A stretch of 52,228 bases of DNA, taken from NCBI GenBank assembly GCA_024278275.1, contig JAJRTN010000088.1:1-52228 (forward strand), given 5' to 3'. Made by a program: the position numbers and the translations under genes. The stretch comes from Candidatus Hydrogenedentota bacterium (lineage in GTDB: Bacteria; Hydrogenedentota; Hydrogenedentia; Hydrogenedentales; JAJRTN01). Positions 17,671 to 26,402 of this stretch are shown piece by piece. Numbering within the stretch: position 1 is the stretch's first letter; every line of letters begins with the position of its first letter. The notes under the pieces are model-generated. The model made no database searches. It was not told the origin of the DNA and saw nothing but the letters and a program-made list of their open reading frames with translations.

Positions 17671-18437
17671 CGGATAACGAACGAGACAACATGTGGATGG
17701 CCTGCCTGGACGGCGAGCTTTCTTCCGCCGAGGCCTCGGCCTTCGAGGCATCCCTAACCCCCGGGGAACGGGACCGGCTTGCCGCCGAGATGCGCTTTGA
17801 ATCGGCTTTGGCCGAGGCCCTTCACGGCGACATAAAATGCCCCGACGCCGTGTGGCGGCGCGCCCGGTTGATCGTGCGCCACGCCGACGGCGCTCCGAGA
17901 AAACGCCGCCGGGCGTGGACCGCGTTCTTTGCCGCGGCCGCGGCGATAACCGTCCTCTTCTCCGCCTACGTGGTCAGCCCGACCCATCGGACCCGGGAGC
18001 ATACGCCGCGCGTATTGGCAACACTTTACGCTTCACTGGATGATTTCGCCGAAAAATCCGAAGTGCCCGCCACCACCGAGGCGGTACAGGCTTACCTCCG
18101 GGAAAATGGGATCAATCTGCGCCTGGACAACCTGGACACGGCCCGCAAGCAGTCCGGCGAAGGCATGCACCACGATATGTCCCTCGTCGGCGCGTGCGAG
18201 GGTGAATGTCCCGACCACACCATGCAGGCTCTTTTGTTCAGGTGTTGCGGCAGGCCCGTTCGGCTTCTCGTCGCCCCCCTCGGCAGCGGAGGCGCCCACA
18301 TGCTCCAGGCGGCCAACGAAAACAACGAAGTCCAACGCATGGCCATCATCGGGAAATACGTGGCCGCTGTCGTCGGCGACCATCCCGCCCCCGGCCTGTT
18401 GGGCCTTCTCAAGGAACCTCCTCGACCAGTCGTGTGA
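17667..18437 (+). CDS. Predicted transmembrane anti-sigma factor with Cys-rich periplasmic domain
   Basis: Protein of 256 residues, coupled by an ATGA overlap to the sigma gene. The N-terminal 80 residues resemble anti-sigma domains (MWMACLDGELSSAEASAFEA) but without the HxxxCxxC zinc motif. One transmembrane segment follows a basic stop (KRRRAWTAFFAAAAAITVLF, about residues 78-100). The C-terminal 150 residues should be periplasmic and contain an unusual cluster: HHD, then CEGECPDH and FRCCGRPVRL, that is four Cys and several His within about 40 residues. This could bind a metal or form disulfides and so sense a stress, which is inference. I do not recognise the C-terminal domain. Confidence 0.72.
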   Translation: MTDNERDNMWMACLDGELSSAEASAFEASLTPGERDRLAAEMRFESALAEALHGDIKCPDAVWRRARLIVRHADGAPRKRRRAWTAFFAAAAAITVLFSAYVVSPTHRTREHTPRVLATLYASLDDFAEKSEVPATTEAVQAYLRENGINLRLDNLDTARKQSGEGMHHDMSLVGACEGECPDHTMQALLFRCCGRPVRLLVAPLGSGGAHMLQAANENNEVQRMAIIGKYVAAVVGDHPAPGLLGLLKEPPRPVV

Positions 18438-18496
18438 ATCGTGCCGGGCCGAAAACGCATCCTCCCCGGCCCGGCCACACGGCCCACCCATAATCA

Positions 18497-18552
18497 AGCC
18501 CCGGCAGGCACCCCTCCTCCCCCACCCCTTCCCTCTCCCCCCTGCCGGGGCT
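18497..18552. terminator. GC-rich hairpin downstream of sigma/anti-sigma operon
   Basis: Perfect 12-bp arms AGCCCCGGCAGG (18497-18508) and 18541-18552 enclose a 32-base, almost purely pyrimidine loop. There is no T-tract after it. It may end the sigma operon transcript or be a rho-loading/RNA-structure element; the position 60 bases after the stop is the main support. Confidence 0.4.
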
Positions 18553-18721
18553 TCCCGGGTTAATGCAAGAAGAATCGGGGCCCACGAGTTCCGCCGGGCC
18601 ACGCATTTGAGTATCGCCGAAGGCTTGACGTTTGCGCGGCTAACCTACCGACCATTAGGTAGGTCCCCGCCGCCGGATGTGGGGCATAATAACTTTTTAC
18701 GGTGGAGTGTTGTGCAGGAGG

Positions 18722-18886
18722 TCACGCTTACATGCCTACCCCGACCCTTCCGTGGATTCCCGTAAACGCGGGAATCCACGGGAACGGCCAAGGCGTTGCC
18801 CCGTATGACGGATCCCCGCTTTCGCGGGGATGACCGTGGGTCGTGACACGGATGGCTGTTGCGATACCGGATTCAGGCCAGACCGG
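18722..18886 (+). repeat. Dispersed intergenic repeat, copy E (long form)
   Basis: Same order of blocks as the 30.8 kb copy: TACATG..., CCTTCCGTGG, ATTCCC-N8-GGGAAT, a stretch containing GGCGTTGCCCC, GTGGGTCGTGACACGGATGG, and GGATTCAGGCCAGACCGGGC at the end. It contains two perfect hairpins: arms 18751-18762/18769-18780 (12 bp) and 18812-18819/18824-18831 (8 bp, TTTC loop). Confidence 0.75.
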
Positions 18887-19136
18887 GCTGCTGATCGCTG
18901 TTGGAACGTTGTCCCGCTGCGACGCATCCATGGATGAAGGGCCGCGGAGACGGCCTTGCGCGGATGGCCGCGAATGCGCGGCGCCGGGGACTGCCGGCGC
19001 GGTTGCTTGATTTACGGATATACATTTTGATTTAATTGCGGAAGCATGGGGGCGCGTTCGGAACGCGCCTGGCCCCGCAGCATTTTGCTTCATACGGGTT
19101 GGAGCAGCAAACATAGCAGATGGAGGACACTGCAAG

Positions 19137-20135
19137 ATGAGAAAAAGAGGTTTCACACTGATTGAGCTGTTGGTGGTGATTGCCATCATCGGCATTCTTG
19201 CCGCCATACTATTGCCGGCCCTGGCCCGCGCGCGCGAGGCCGCCCGGCGGGCAAGTTGCGCGAACAATCTCAAGCAAATGGGCTTGACCTTCAAAATGTA
19301 CTCGAACGAGGACCGGGGCGAGGCCTTTCCGCCCATGGCGAGTACCATCGCCTACCAATTCACTAAAACCGGTCCCCTGCCGAGTGATCCCACGGTGGGC
19401 GCTCCCGAGACCTACTCAAACGCCGCGAATCCCTTTGGCGGAAAATGCGCCTATCAGAACCCCTATGTCGCCACGGCGTCCGGCGGCGACGCCGAGTTCA
19501 TTTTTGATGGTCCTTCCGTTTATCCGGAGTACCTGACCGATCTTAACGTTTTGGCCTGCCCCTCCGACCAGGATGGTGACGCGGGCATCGTCGATGGCGG
19601 CATCTGGTATGACCAGGTAGCGCTGCAAAACGACCGGCAGCAGTTCGATCCCTGTACGCTCACGGCCCAGTCCTACATGTATCTCGGTTGGGCACTTTCC
19701 GGCCAGCCCGGACAGGATTACCTGGTGGCAGGCGCGAATGAAAATGAACAGCGCGCCAATACGCTGGCGTACCTGGACGGCACGTCCATCAGCTTGCCCT
19801 TCATAGTCGCCCTCCAGACGGCTGTGGCCCGGGTTGCCGCGGGCGTAAGTGACTACAACACGGATATCCAGGTGCAAGGCGCCAGCACCATCCCCCGCCT
19901 GAAAGACGGCGTGGAGCGCTTCTTCATCACGGACATCAACAACCCTGCGGCCTCCACCCAGGCCCAGACCACCATTCCCGTCATGTTTGATCTGGTGAGT
20001 ACCGTCACCTCCGATTTCAACCATGTTCCCGGTGGCGCGAATGTCCTCTACATGGACGGTCACGTCGAGTTTCAAAAATTCCCGAGCAAGTTCCCCGTGA
20101 CGCGCGTCTTCGCGGCGCTTACCTCCCTTTTCTAG
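19137..20135 (+). CDS. Type II secretion/pilin-like prepilin with H-X10-DG tail motif (DUF1559-like)
   Basis: Surface or pseudopilin protein of 332 residues. It begins [20 protein letters not shown], a perfect class III prepilin leader cut between Gly5 and Phe6, with Glu at mature position 5 and one hydrophobic helix. The globular part is large, with several Cys ([24 protein letters not shown]). Near the C-terminus [17 protein letters not shown] matches the planctomycete/verrucomicrobial H-X9-DG signature with one extra residue. Such proteins occur in large paralogous sets in these phyla and their role is unknown. The start has GATGGAGGACA upstream, and a strong hairpin follows the gene, so it appears monocistronic. 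Confidence 0.92.
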   Translation: MRKRGFTLIELLVVIAIIGILAAILLPALARAREAARRASCANNLKQMGLTFKMYSNEDRGEAFPPMASTIAYQFTKTGPLPSDPTVGAPETYSNAANPFGGKCAYQNPYVATASGGDAEFIFDGPSVYPEYLTDLNVLACPSDQDGDAGIVDGGIWYDQVALQNDRQQFDPCTLTAQSYMYLGWALSGQPGQDYLVAGANENEQRANTLAYLDGTSISLPFIVALQTAVARVAAGVSDYNTDIQVQGASTIPRLKDGVERFFITDINNPAASTQAQTTIPVMFDLVSTVTSDFNHVPGGANVLYMDGHVEFQKFPSKFPVTRVFAALTSLF

Positions 20136-20158
20136 TCCAATCGAGCATGCCTGCACGC

Positions 20159-20190
20159 AGACGGGCCGGGGTGTTTACCCCGGCCCGTCT
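20159..20190 (+). terminator. Hairpin terminator of prepilin gene
   Basis: Perfect 13-bp stem (20159-20171 AGACGGGCCGGGG with 20178-20190) and 6-base loop TGTTTA, starting 23 bases after the stop. Only a weak T-rich tail (TTGTACTGT) follows, so efficiency is uncertain. Confidence 0.6.
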
Positions 20191-20396
20191 TGTACTGTAC
20201 CGCACTACGAACATCCAAGAGCTCTCAATGGCTTTGTCCCTGGGGCGGGGGAATGGGTTTAAGCATGGTGGGCCCAGGCCCACAGTGGGCGGCTGTGCCA
20301 TAATAGGAGACGGGGCCACCAAACGTACCTCCAAGGCGCCCCAAAACGGTTACAGTTTGTCGCAACCGTTCACGAGTTTCATAGGCTTCGCCCGGA

Positions 20397-20990
20397 TCAG
20401 GCATGCTCCCCGGTTTCCGAGAAGACCTGCGCTGAAAAGCGGTAAAGCCTGTTTCCCGGATCACGCCAGGCGCCTTCGGGTACGCCGGCTTTGCGGCAGA
20501 TGCCTTCAAGATACTGGTCCAGGTCCCACTGTTGCTCCACGGGCACCTGGGGAAGGAGCAAACCGCCCCGGCCCGTGGCGCAGTCAAGATAAAGGCCATC
20601 CCGGCCAATCACGATCTCGGAGACATGATTCACCTGAATAAAGGGGGAGCCGGGTTCCTCGCCGGGGCAAAGGGCGGATATCTCAATGGAGACGCCGGGA
20701 AGTTCCTCGACCTTCACGGGCTCAAAACGCGGATCCCGAGTGGCGGCGTTGATGGCATTGTCGCGCACCGCCAGGGCGAGAGATTCGAGGGACTTGGTAT
20801 ATCCGATGCAGCCCCGCAGTGCTCCGTGGCTGCGCAACGTCACGAAGGCTCCGTGGGGTTCCCGAAGCGGGGCCGTCAAAGGATAATCCTCCACGTCAAC
20901 GCGCCGGCCCTCGCGAACATACCCTTCGAGGCTGTCACGGGCGATACGGAGCAGGGTTCTTGTTTCGGCTTCCGACAGATAGTCACTCAT
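20397..20990 (-). CDS. AMMECR1-domain protein (AmmeMemoRadiSam system protein A type)
   Basis: Cytosolic protein of 197 residues consisting of a single AMMECR1 domain. The invariant LRGCIG signature is present in HGALRGCIGYTKSLESLA (about residues 57-72), followed by DPRFEPV and EISALCP as in the family. Biochemical function of the family is unsettled. The start at 20990 (MSDYLSEAE) overlaps the end of the Memo-like gene by 8 bases, so the two are translationally coupled. In other bacteria AMMECR1, Memo and a radical SAM protein are frequently encoded together or fused; only the first two are here. Confidence 0.92.
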   Translation of the reverse strand: MSDYLSEAETRTLLRIARDSLEGYVREGRRVDVEDYPLTAPLREPHGAFVTLRSHGALRGCIGYTKSLESLALAVRDNAINAATRDPRFEPVKVEELPGVSIEISALCPGEEPGSPFIQVNHVSEIVIGRDGLYLDCATGRGGLLLPQVPVEQQWDLDQYLEGICRKAGVPEGAWRDPGNRLYRFSAQVFSETGEHA

Positions 20991-22401
20991 GGGCTTTCTC
21001 TTGTCCGGACGAAGGTGCCTGTCCGCCCGGCAGAACGGTCGTCTTGCCTCCCTTGATGCGAATGGTAGTGGGCCGGCTTTCAGTTGTGCGGGGGGGGCTG
21101 GACGTATCCCCTGCCGCATCCTCCGCCGTGGGCTCCGGGGAAGTGATCGATGGGGGCTTTTCCCCCTGGGAAATCCACACGTCCCCGGCCGGTGTCTTGC
21201 CCTCGTGCTTCCCGACAAGCCGCAGGGTGAAGGCCTTTGGCCGCCGAGACTCGGCGGCCTTCCGTTCCGCGCGGCCGGTTTCCCAGGCGTCCAGGGCTTC
21301 CTGGGTCAGCGTGGGCGTGGGACCGGTTCGAGGGGGGGCGGAGGCTACCGGGGGAACATAGAAGTTGATGGCACCATAGCTGATGGACTGGACCACCGTA
21401 TCCTCTTTCAGCACCCCCTTGAGTTTGCCGGCCGAGGTGTCATAATCGAGAAGCTGGCCGCGGGCGGTCGCCGGAAGCAGTTCAAAGAGGAGCTTCAACG
21501 CGGTGGCGCCACAGATGGGATTGCCCGTGCGTTTCAGGTAGGCAGCGAACCCGGACTCATCCTTGGCGAGAATCAGCCGGATGGCTTCCTTGTCGAGCGC
21601 TTCAATCGCGCCCATAACATCGCCCGACATCGCCCTGGGACGGAAGCTGAACGCATTACCGTAATGGGTCAGATTGGTGCTTACCACGATGAGCGTCCGG
21701 TCGTCAATGACGGGGCGGATCGTCTCCCCCATGGCCCGAAGCGCGACGTTCGCACGATTCTTGTTGACGGTTGATTCCCCAAACCCGCCCTTCCCCGAAA
21801 CGGACTGGTTAAGATCTCCCACCAGTATGGGAAGCAAGGAAAAACGGCCCAGTTTCCGCTGCAGAAACGGCAGCACCACCTCGATGCTGTACTCGATTTC
21901 ATGCAGCGGCATGCGTGCTTCCGAACGGAGAAAACTGTTGGGCTTATAGCGGAGTCCCCGGGCCCGGATCAGGGGCGACCGACAGAGCCGCTCCAGCTTT
22001 CGCCCGGCCATGGGAACGGGGCCCAGGGGGGTCAGGTATGCCCGGACCGACGCGACGGAGCACCCTTCAATAATATTCTTGTGGCAAACGCCCAGCACAA
22101 GCACTTTGTCGAATTCGCCGGGATGAATCTCCTTAAACGCCGCGGCCGCCACACGCCCGGACAGTCCGTAGGGATCATGGGGAACGATACACGCCACCAG
22201 GCGTCCCGGCAGGGGGGCGGGCGGATCGGCCTCGTCAAACAACCGGTCCATGGACGCCACGAGCGCCGCGGGATCCGCCGGATACATGGGACCCGCGGCG
22301 ATGGGACGGCGCAACGCAACGCCTGCCCGGGCGGCGGACATGCACAGCACCAGTTGAACCGCGATCAGCCCGTAACAGGACAGCTTTCTTTTGTATGCCA
22401 T
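20983..22401 (-). CDS. Memo-family protein (AmmeMemoRadiSam system protein B type) with signal peptide and C-terminal extension
   Basis: Protein of 472 residues. Residues 1-27 (MAYKRKLSCYGLIAVQLVLC, then SAARAG) look like a signal peptide, unusual for Memo. The Memo domain (about residues 30-325) keeps the order of family motifs: AAGPMYPADP, IVPHDPYGLSG, KVLVLGVCHKN, HEIEYSIEVVLPFLQ, VVSTNLTHYGN and GNPICGATAL. Several canonical residues differ: PHDPYGLSG for PHAGYxYSG and STNLTHYG for SSDFSHY. The last 120 residues are low-complexity and Pro/Thr-rich. The start at 22401 has GAGAAG upstream; an in-frame ATG at 22416 is an alternative. It precedes and overlaps the AMMECR1 gene. Catalytic role is not established for the family. 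Confidence 0.85.
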   Translation of the reverse strand: MAYKRKLSCYGLIAVQLVLCMSAARAGVALRRPIAAGPMYPADPAALVASMDRLFDEADPPAPLPGRLVACIVPHDPYGLSGRVAAAAFKEIHPGEFDKVLVLGVCHKNIIEGCSVASVRAYLTPLGPVPMAGRKLERLCRSPLIRARGLRYKPNSFLRSEARMPLHEIEYSIEVVLPFLQRKLGRFSLLPILVGDLNQSVSGKGGFGESTVNKNRANVALRAMGETIRPVIDDRTLIVVSTNLTHYGNAFSFRPRAMSGDVMGAIEALDKEAIRLILAKDESGFAAYLKRTGNPICGATALKLLFELLPATARGQLLDYDTSAGKLKGVLKEDTVVQSISYGAINFYVPPVASAPPRTGPTPTLTQEALDAWETGRAERKAAESRRPKAFTLRLVGKHEGKTPAGDVWISQGEKPPSITSPEPTAEDAAGDTSSPPRTTESRPTTIRIKGGKTTVLPGGQAPSSGQEKAHE

Positions 22402-22526
22402 GGTTCTTCTCATCATCGAGGATATGTTTTCCCCATACCGGTTAGCATAGCACAGCCCGGTGCTTTGCGCCTCCCCGTTCCCGGTCGCGGACCGACAACG
22501 CGGGTTCGCGGGCCAGTTTCGCAAGC

Positions 22527-22555
22527 TTGAGTATGGCGGCTGTGGAAAGTATACT
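22527..22555 (+). promoter_or_regulatory. Sigma-70-like promoter of EF-G paralogue
   Basis: TTGAGT (22527-22532), 17-base spacer, TATACT (22550-22555), about 100 bases before the start codon, giving a leader of roughly 90 bases. Confidence 0.75.
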
Positions 22556-22653
22556 GTGGCTTCTGGTTTCCTGTTTTTACACTTATCACACCCATGTTTG
22601 CGCGGGGAAGCGCCGTCCGTTTAACTCGTGCATCGGGAGCGGAGGGTTTCTTG

Positions 22654-24690
22654 ATGGCAAAAATCGATCCGGCAAAGGTACGTAACGTTGGCATTGTGGG
22701 TCACGGTGGCGTCGGCAAGACAACCATCATCGAGCATATTCTGCACGATGCGGGCGTAACCAGCCGGCTGGGCACCATTGAAGAAAAAAACACGGTTTGT
22801 GATTACCTGGATGAAGAGCGGGACCGTCAGCACACCATCACGATGAGCCTGGCCCACTTCGAACAGGACGGTTCGCGCATCCACCTTGTCGACCATCCGG
22901 GTTATTCCGATTTCCTCGGCGAAGTGGCGGCGTCGAGTGCGTTGGTGGACGGCATGGTAATCGTGGTGGATGCTTCTGCGGGCATTGCCGTGGGCACGGA
23001 CAATGCCTGGAAGTACGCCGAGCGCTACGGGGTTCCCCGGGCCTTCTTCGTCAACAAGCTCGACCGGGAAAACACCAATTTCGAAGAGATCGTCGAAAGC
23101 CTCCGAAATACCTATGGTTCAAACTGTGTGCCACTCGTGGTGCCCGTGGGTGATCAGGCGAACCTGTCGGCGGCGATCAACATCGTTGACGGGGACACCT
23201 CGGCCATTGCGGATACCGTGGAAGCCCTGAAAGAGCAAATGGTCGAGGCCGTGGCGGAGGCTGATGACGCGTTGCTCGAAAAGTACCTGGAAACAGCCGA
23301 GCTGACGCCCGAAGAATTCGCAAAGGGCCTCCAGAGCGGGATCACCAGCGGTAACATCGTCCCCATTCTCGCCGGCAGCGCCGCCAAGGGGATTGGTCTG
23401 AAAGAACTCGTCGCAGTCATCGCGGGCAACTTTCCCAGCCCCCTCGACCGGAAAGTAGTGGCCAAAACTTCCGGCGGCGAGGAGGTCGAATTGAAGGTCG
23501 GCCCCGACGAACCCTTCGTCGGCCAGGTATTCCGATCCATCGTCGATCCTTTCGTGGGTCAGCTCACGCTTTTCCGCGTTCTTACCGGCACCCTGAAGGC
23601 CGATTCGGAATTCCATAATGTCAGCACCGACTCGAAGGAAAGAACCGGCAAGATTTTCCTCGTGCTCGGAAAGGATCAGAAACAGGTCAACGAGGTGGGC
23701 CCCGGCGACCTCGCGGCGATGACGAAGCTGAAGAACACCCATTTTGGAAACACCATCGCCGACCCGGGCGTCGATGTGTTGCTGCCGGAGATTGAGCTTC
23801 CTTCGCGCATGGTCAAGCTGGCCATTGTGCCCAAATCGCGCTCCGACGAGGACAAGATCGGGGAAGCGCTCCATCGTCTCGCGGAAGAAGACCCGACCTT
23901 CGAGCACTACCGCGACGAAAACACGGGAGAACATGTCATCCGCGGCGTGGGCGACATGCAACTCAATATCCTCCTCGACCGGATGAGAAACAAATACCAC
24001 GTCGAAGCGGACACGCAGGTCCCCAAGGTCGCTTACCGTGAAACCATTCGCGGCAAGGCCGAGGTTCAGGGGAAACACAAGAAACAGACGGGCGGTCATG
24101 GCCAATACGGCGATGTGCAGATTCGCCTTTCGCCCAACGAGCGCGGCGCAGGCTATGAGTTTATCGACGCCATCGTGGGCGGCGTCGTTCCCAAACAATA
24201 CATTCCCCACGTGGACAAGGGCTGTCAGGATGCACTGCGGAAGGGCGTCATCTCCGGCAATCCCGTGGTGGATGTGAAAGTCGAGCTTTTCTATGGTTCG
24301 TACCACAACGTGGACTCATCGGAAATGGCCTTCAAGATTGCCGCCTCCATGGCCATCCGGAAAGGCGTCAAGGAAGCACAGCCCTGTTTGCTTGAACCCA
24401 TCGTGAAAATCGCCGTCACGGTGCCCGAGGAGTTCATGGGCGACATCAACGGCGACCTGACCTCCCGGCGCGGCCGCATTCTCGGGATGGACAACATCGG
24501 CGGTGGCAAGCAGGTAATCAGCGCCCACGTGCCGGAAGCCGAGGTATTGCGCTACTCCACCGACCTGCGCAGCATGACCCAGGACCGGGGCAGTTTTGAA
24601 ATGGAATTCGACCACTACGCGCAAGTGCCCGATCACGTGGCCAAGGAGATCATCGCCGCCTACGAAAAATCGAAGGCCGAAGGAGACTGA
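22654..24690 (+). CDS. Elongation factor G-like GTPase (EF-G2 type)
   Basis: Translational GTPase of 678 residues with the EF-G domain order: GTPase (1-270), domain II, III, IV and V. G1 is GHGGVGKTT (16-24) and G4 is NKLD (134-137). The switch II motif reads DHPGYSDF (80-87) where canonical EF-G has DTPGHVDF, so the catalytic His is Tyr, a hallmark of the EF-G2/FusA2 paralogue family rather than the main EF-G. Its role may be ribosome-associated but not standard translocation. ATG 22654 is used because GGAGGG lies 8 bases upstream; a longer in-frame start at 22594 lacks a site. It is monocistronic, with a clear promoter upstream and an intrinsic terminator downstream, and no rpsL/rpsG/tuf neighbours. 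Confidence 0.93.
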   Translation: MAKIDPAKVRNVGIVGHGGVGKTTIIEHILHDAGVTSRLGTIEEKNTVCDYLDEERDRQHTITMSLAHFEQDGSRIHLVDHPGYSDFLGEVAASSALVDGMVIVVDASAGIAVGTDNAWKYAERYGVPRAFFVNKLDRENTNFEEIVESLRNTYGSNCVPLVVPVGDQANLSAAINIVDGDTSAIADTVEALKEQMVEAVAEADDALLEKYLETAELTPEEFAKGLQSGITSGNIVPILAGSAAKGIGLKELVAVIAGNFPSPLDRKVVAKTSGGEEVELKVGPDEPFVGQVFRSIVDPFVGQLTLFRVLTGTLKADSEFHNVSTDSKERTGKIFLVLGKDQKQVNEVGPGDLAAMTKLKNTHFGNTIADPGVDVLLPEIELPSRMVKLAIVPKSRSDEDKIGEALHRLAEEDPTFEHYRDENTGEHVIRGVGDMQLNILLDRMRNKYHVEADTQVPKVAYRETIRGKAEVQGKHKKQTGGHGQYGDVQIRLSPNERGAGYEFIDAIVGGVVPKQYIPHVDKGCQDALRKGVISGNPVVDVKVELFYGSYHNVDSSEMAFKIAASMAIRKGVKEAQPCLLEPIVKIAVTVPEEFMGDINGDLTSRRGRILGMDNIGGGKQVISAHVPEAEVLRYSTDLRSMTQDRGSFEMEFDHYAQVPDHVAKEIIAAYEKSKAEGD

Positions 24691-24708
24691 TTTCCGCCAA
24701 GCGACCAC

Positions 24709-24745
24709 AAGGGCGCGTTCCCGAAAGGAAACGCGCCCTTTTTTT
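24709..24745 (+). terminator. Intrinsic terminator of EF-G paralogue
   Basis: 11-bp perfect stem (24709-24719 AAGGGCGCGTT with 24730-24740) and a run of seven T (24739-24745), 18 bases after the stop codon. Confidence 0.92.
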
Positions 24746-24836
24746 CGATTCCAGGAAAAGGAAGCGTTTTTCCCCTTTCCTGATAATTGACACGGATTGA
24801 CTCCGCGGCCGAACCCGCCCCCATGGTCGCCGCGCG

Positions 24837-26096
24837 CTATCCGGGGGGTTGTTCGTCCCCCGCAAGACGGGTGTCACCGGAACTCTTGGGGCCGGCAAGC
24901 ATCACGAGAAAAAGTCCGGCCACGAGAATGCACGGGTAGTAGTGGGACAGGCTCGTGACGAGGAAATCAAAGCCGAAGGGACGAATAGGGATGGGGGATA
25001 TGCCCAGCAGGAGAATGAGGACAAGCCTTCCATCGACGGCGGCAACGCGGCTTGCCACGAGGTAGGCGGGTAGCAATGCGAGGACGTATTCGTAGAGATT
25101 GACACGGGGGAGTAGAAGGAGGTAACTCAGCACGGCCAGGACAACCGTGTCCTGCCGCCACTGTGCGCCGAATGCACCACGGCGCCGGACGACGGACCAC
25201 GTGAGGAGGAGAAGTACGGTCATGGCGAAAGCGATGTAGAGCAGCTTGGGAATCCCGGGGGGAACGTGGATTCCCGTTTCCGCCTGCAATGCCCCGAGCG
25301 TGCCTTGAATGGCGCCCAGGGAAGAGACGAAGTTGACGGGGCCGGCCGATGCGCTTCCCGCGGGAACGCCGGGAACGTGACGGAGGCTTCCCAGGTAGGC
25401 GCGCCAGAGCGACGGGTTAAAGACGACGCCCAACGCAGTAACCAGCAGGAAGGGCAGGGCGACGAGGATGAGCCGGAGCCAGTTGACCGAGCGCCGGACG
25501 GGCAGGAGAAGGACCAGAAAGAAAAGGGGGGTCAGCTTGATGGAGGCGACGAGGAGGGTGATCGCGAGGAAAAGGCCCCACTTTTCCTCGCGGTAACACC
25601 AGAAGGCGAACCAAAGGCCCAGGACGGCGAACAGGCTGATGTTGCCCGATTCGAGGTCGAAGGTGAGGGCGTAGTTGAAGCCGATAAGGCAAAGAAGGAG
25701 AAAGAGGCCGTCGAAACGGGCGCGGAGGAATGCGCGGGTCCACAGGGTCATCAGGCCCGCGAGGGCGCATGCTTTCAAACCGGCATAAGCCGTGGCGGCG
25801 GCGGTGTAGTCCAAGTACGTAAAAACGCGGAAAATGGACAACCAGAAAGGGGGATAGAGGAAGGGACGCATGAAAGAAACGTTGGCGACTTGGGCGACGG
25901 CGGCGGGATCGTATGGATTCTCCCCTTGGGCGTGGGCCATGGCAGTCCAGTAGTACATTCGGAAGTTGACTTGGCCGCCTTCGGGGTTCAGGGCGATCCG
26001 CGCCAACATCAGGAGCAGGTAGAGTAGGGCGAGCGCCCCCAACGCCGCGGACAGCTTGGGGCCAACCCGGAACGTTGGGGCTTCGGTGTTCCGCAT
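24837..26096 (-). CDS. GT87-type (DUF2029) membrane glycosyltransferase
   Basis: Polytopic inner-membrane protein of 419 residues with about 9-11 hydrophobic helices. The first periplasmic loop carries NFRMYYWTAMAHAQGENPYDP, the DUF2029/GT87 signature in which a Tyr/Trp-rich stretch precedes NPYDP, followed by FLYPPFWLS. GT87 enzymes are predicted to use polyprenyl-phosphate mannose or a similar lipid-linked sugar and to add it on the outer face of the membrane. It is the last cistron of the acylation operon, 29 bases behind the carrier-protein gene, so it may build or decorate the glycan that is acylated. The donor sugar is inferred from the family only. Confidence 0.82.
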   Translation of the reverse strand: MRNTEAPTFRVGPKLSAALGALALLYLLLMLARIALNPEGGQVNFRMYYWTAMAHAQGENPYDPAAVAQVANVSFMRPFLYPPFWLSIFRVFTYLDYTAAATAYAGLKACALAGLMTLWTRAFLRARFDGLFLLLCLIGFNYALTFDLESGNISLFAVLGLWFAFWCYREEKWGLFLAITLLVASIKLTPLFFLVLLLPVRRSVNWLRLILVALPFLLVTALGVVFNPSLWRAYLGSLRHVPGVPAGSASAGPVNFVSSLGAIQGTLGALQAETGIHVPPGIPKLLYIAFAMTVLLLLTWSVVRRRGAFGAQWRQDTVVLAVLSYLLLLPRVNLYEYVLALLPAYLVASRVAAVDGRLVLILLLGISPIPIRPFGFDFLVTSLSHYYPCILVAGLFLVMLAGPKSSGDTRLAGDEQPPG

Positions 26097-26125
26097 GCGT
26101 TTCTCCTCGTCCCACTCGCTTGGAC

Positions 26126-26368
26126 TCAGGTCCCCACCTTGCTTTCCACGAATCGCCGGATGCGCTCCATGGTGTCGAGATTGTTGAGGCTCACCTCGGT
26201 GGGCTTGAGCCGAATGTCCGCGGACCTTTCGATAAACTCAATCAGATCGACCATGCTGAAGGAGTCCAGCAGACCTTCCTGGAAAAGGGAGGTGTCCGGG
26301 GCAAGCTCCTCCTCGGAAAGGCCACAGTGCTCCACGAGAAAGTCGATCAGGGCGCGTGTGCTTAGCAA
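26126..26368 (-). CDS. Acyl carrier protein, DltC-like
   Basis: Small phosphopantetheine-binding carrier of 80 residues. The start is TTG (complement of 26366-26368) with a strong GGAGGAG site (26374-26380) about 5 bases upstream; the frame is open further 5' but that part lies inside the ligase gene. The attachment motif is LLDSFSMVDL with Ser36, very close to the LDS(F/M) motif of D-alanyl carrier proteins, and the helix LIEFIE follows. It starts 34 bases after the AMP-forming ligase, its presumed loader. It is not a fatty-acid-synthesis ACP by context. The cargo (D-alanine, another amino acid or a fatty/organic acid) cannot be read from sequence. Confidence 0.86.
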   Translation of the reverse strand: MLSTRALIDFLVEHCGLSEEELAPDTSLFQEGLLDSFSMVDLIEFIERSADIRLKPTEVSLNNLDTMERIRRFVESKVGT

Positions 26369-26402
26369 GATAACTCCTCCGGGAGCGGTGCGGGGTCCGC
26401 TC

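Larger units (their letters stand above)
18438..19136. other. Long intergenic region before prepilin gene
   Basis: About 700 bases with no supported gene. Contents: a GC-rich inverted repeat with pyrimidine loop (18497-18552), a full-length dispersed repeat (18722-18886), an AT-richer stretch near 19010-19040 that may hold the prepilin promoter (TATACA at 19019 but no good -35), and the GGAGG site before 19137. Confidence 0.6.
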
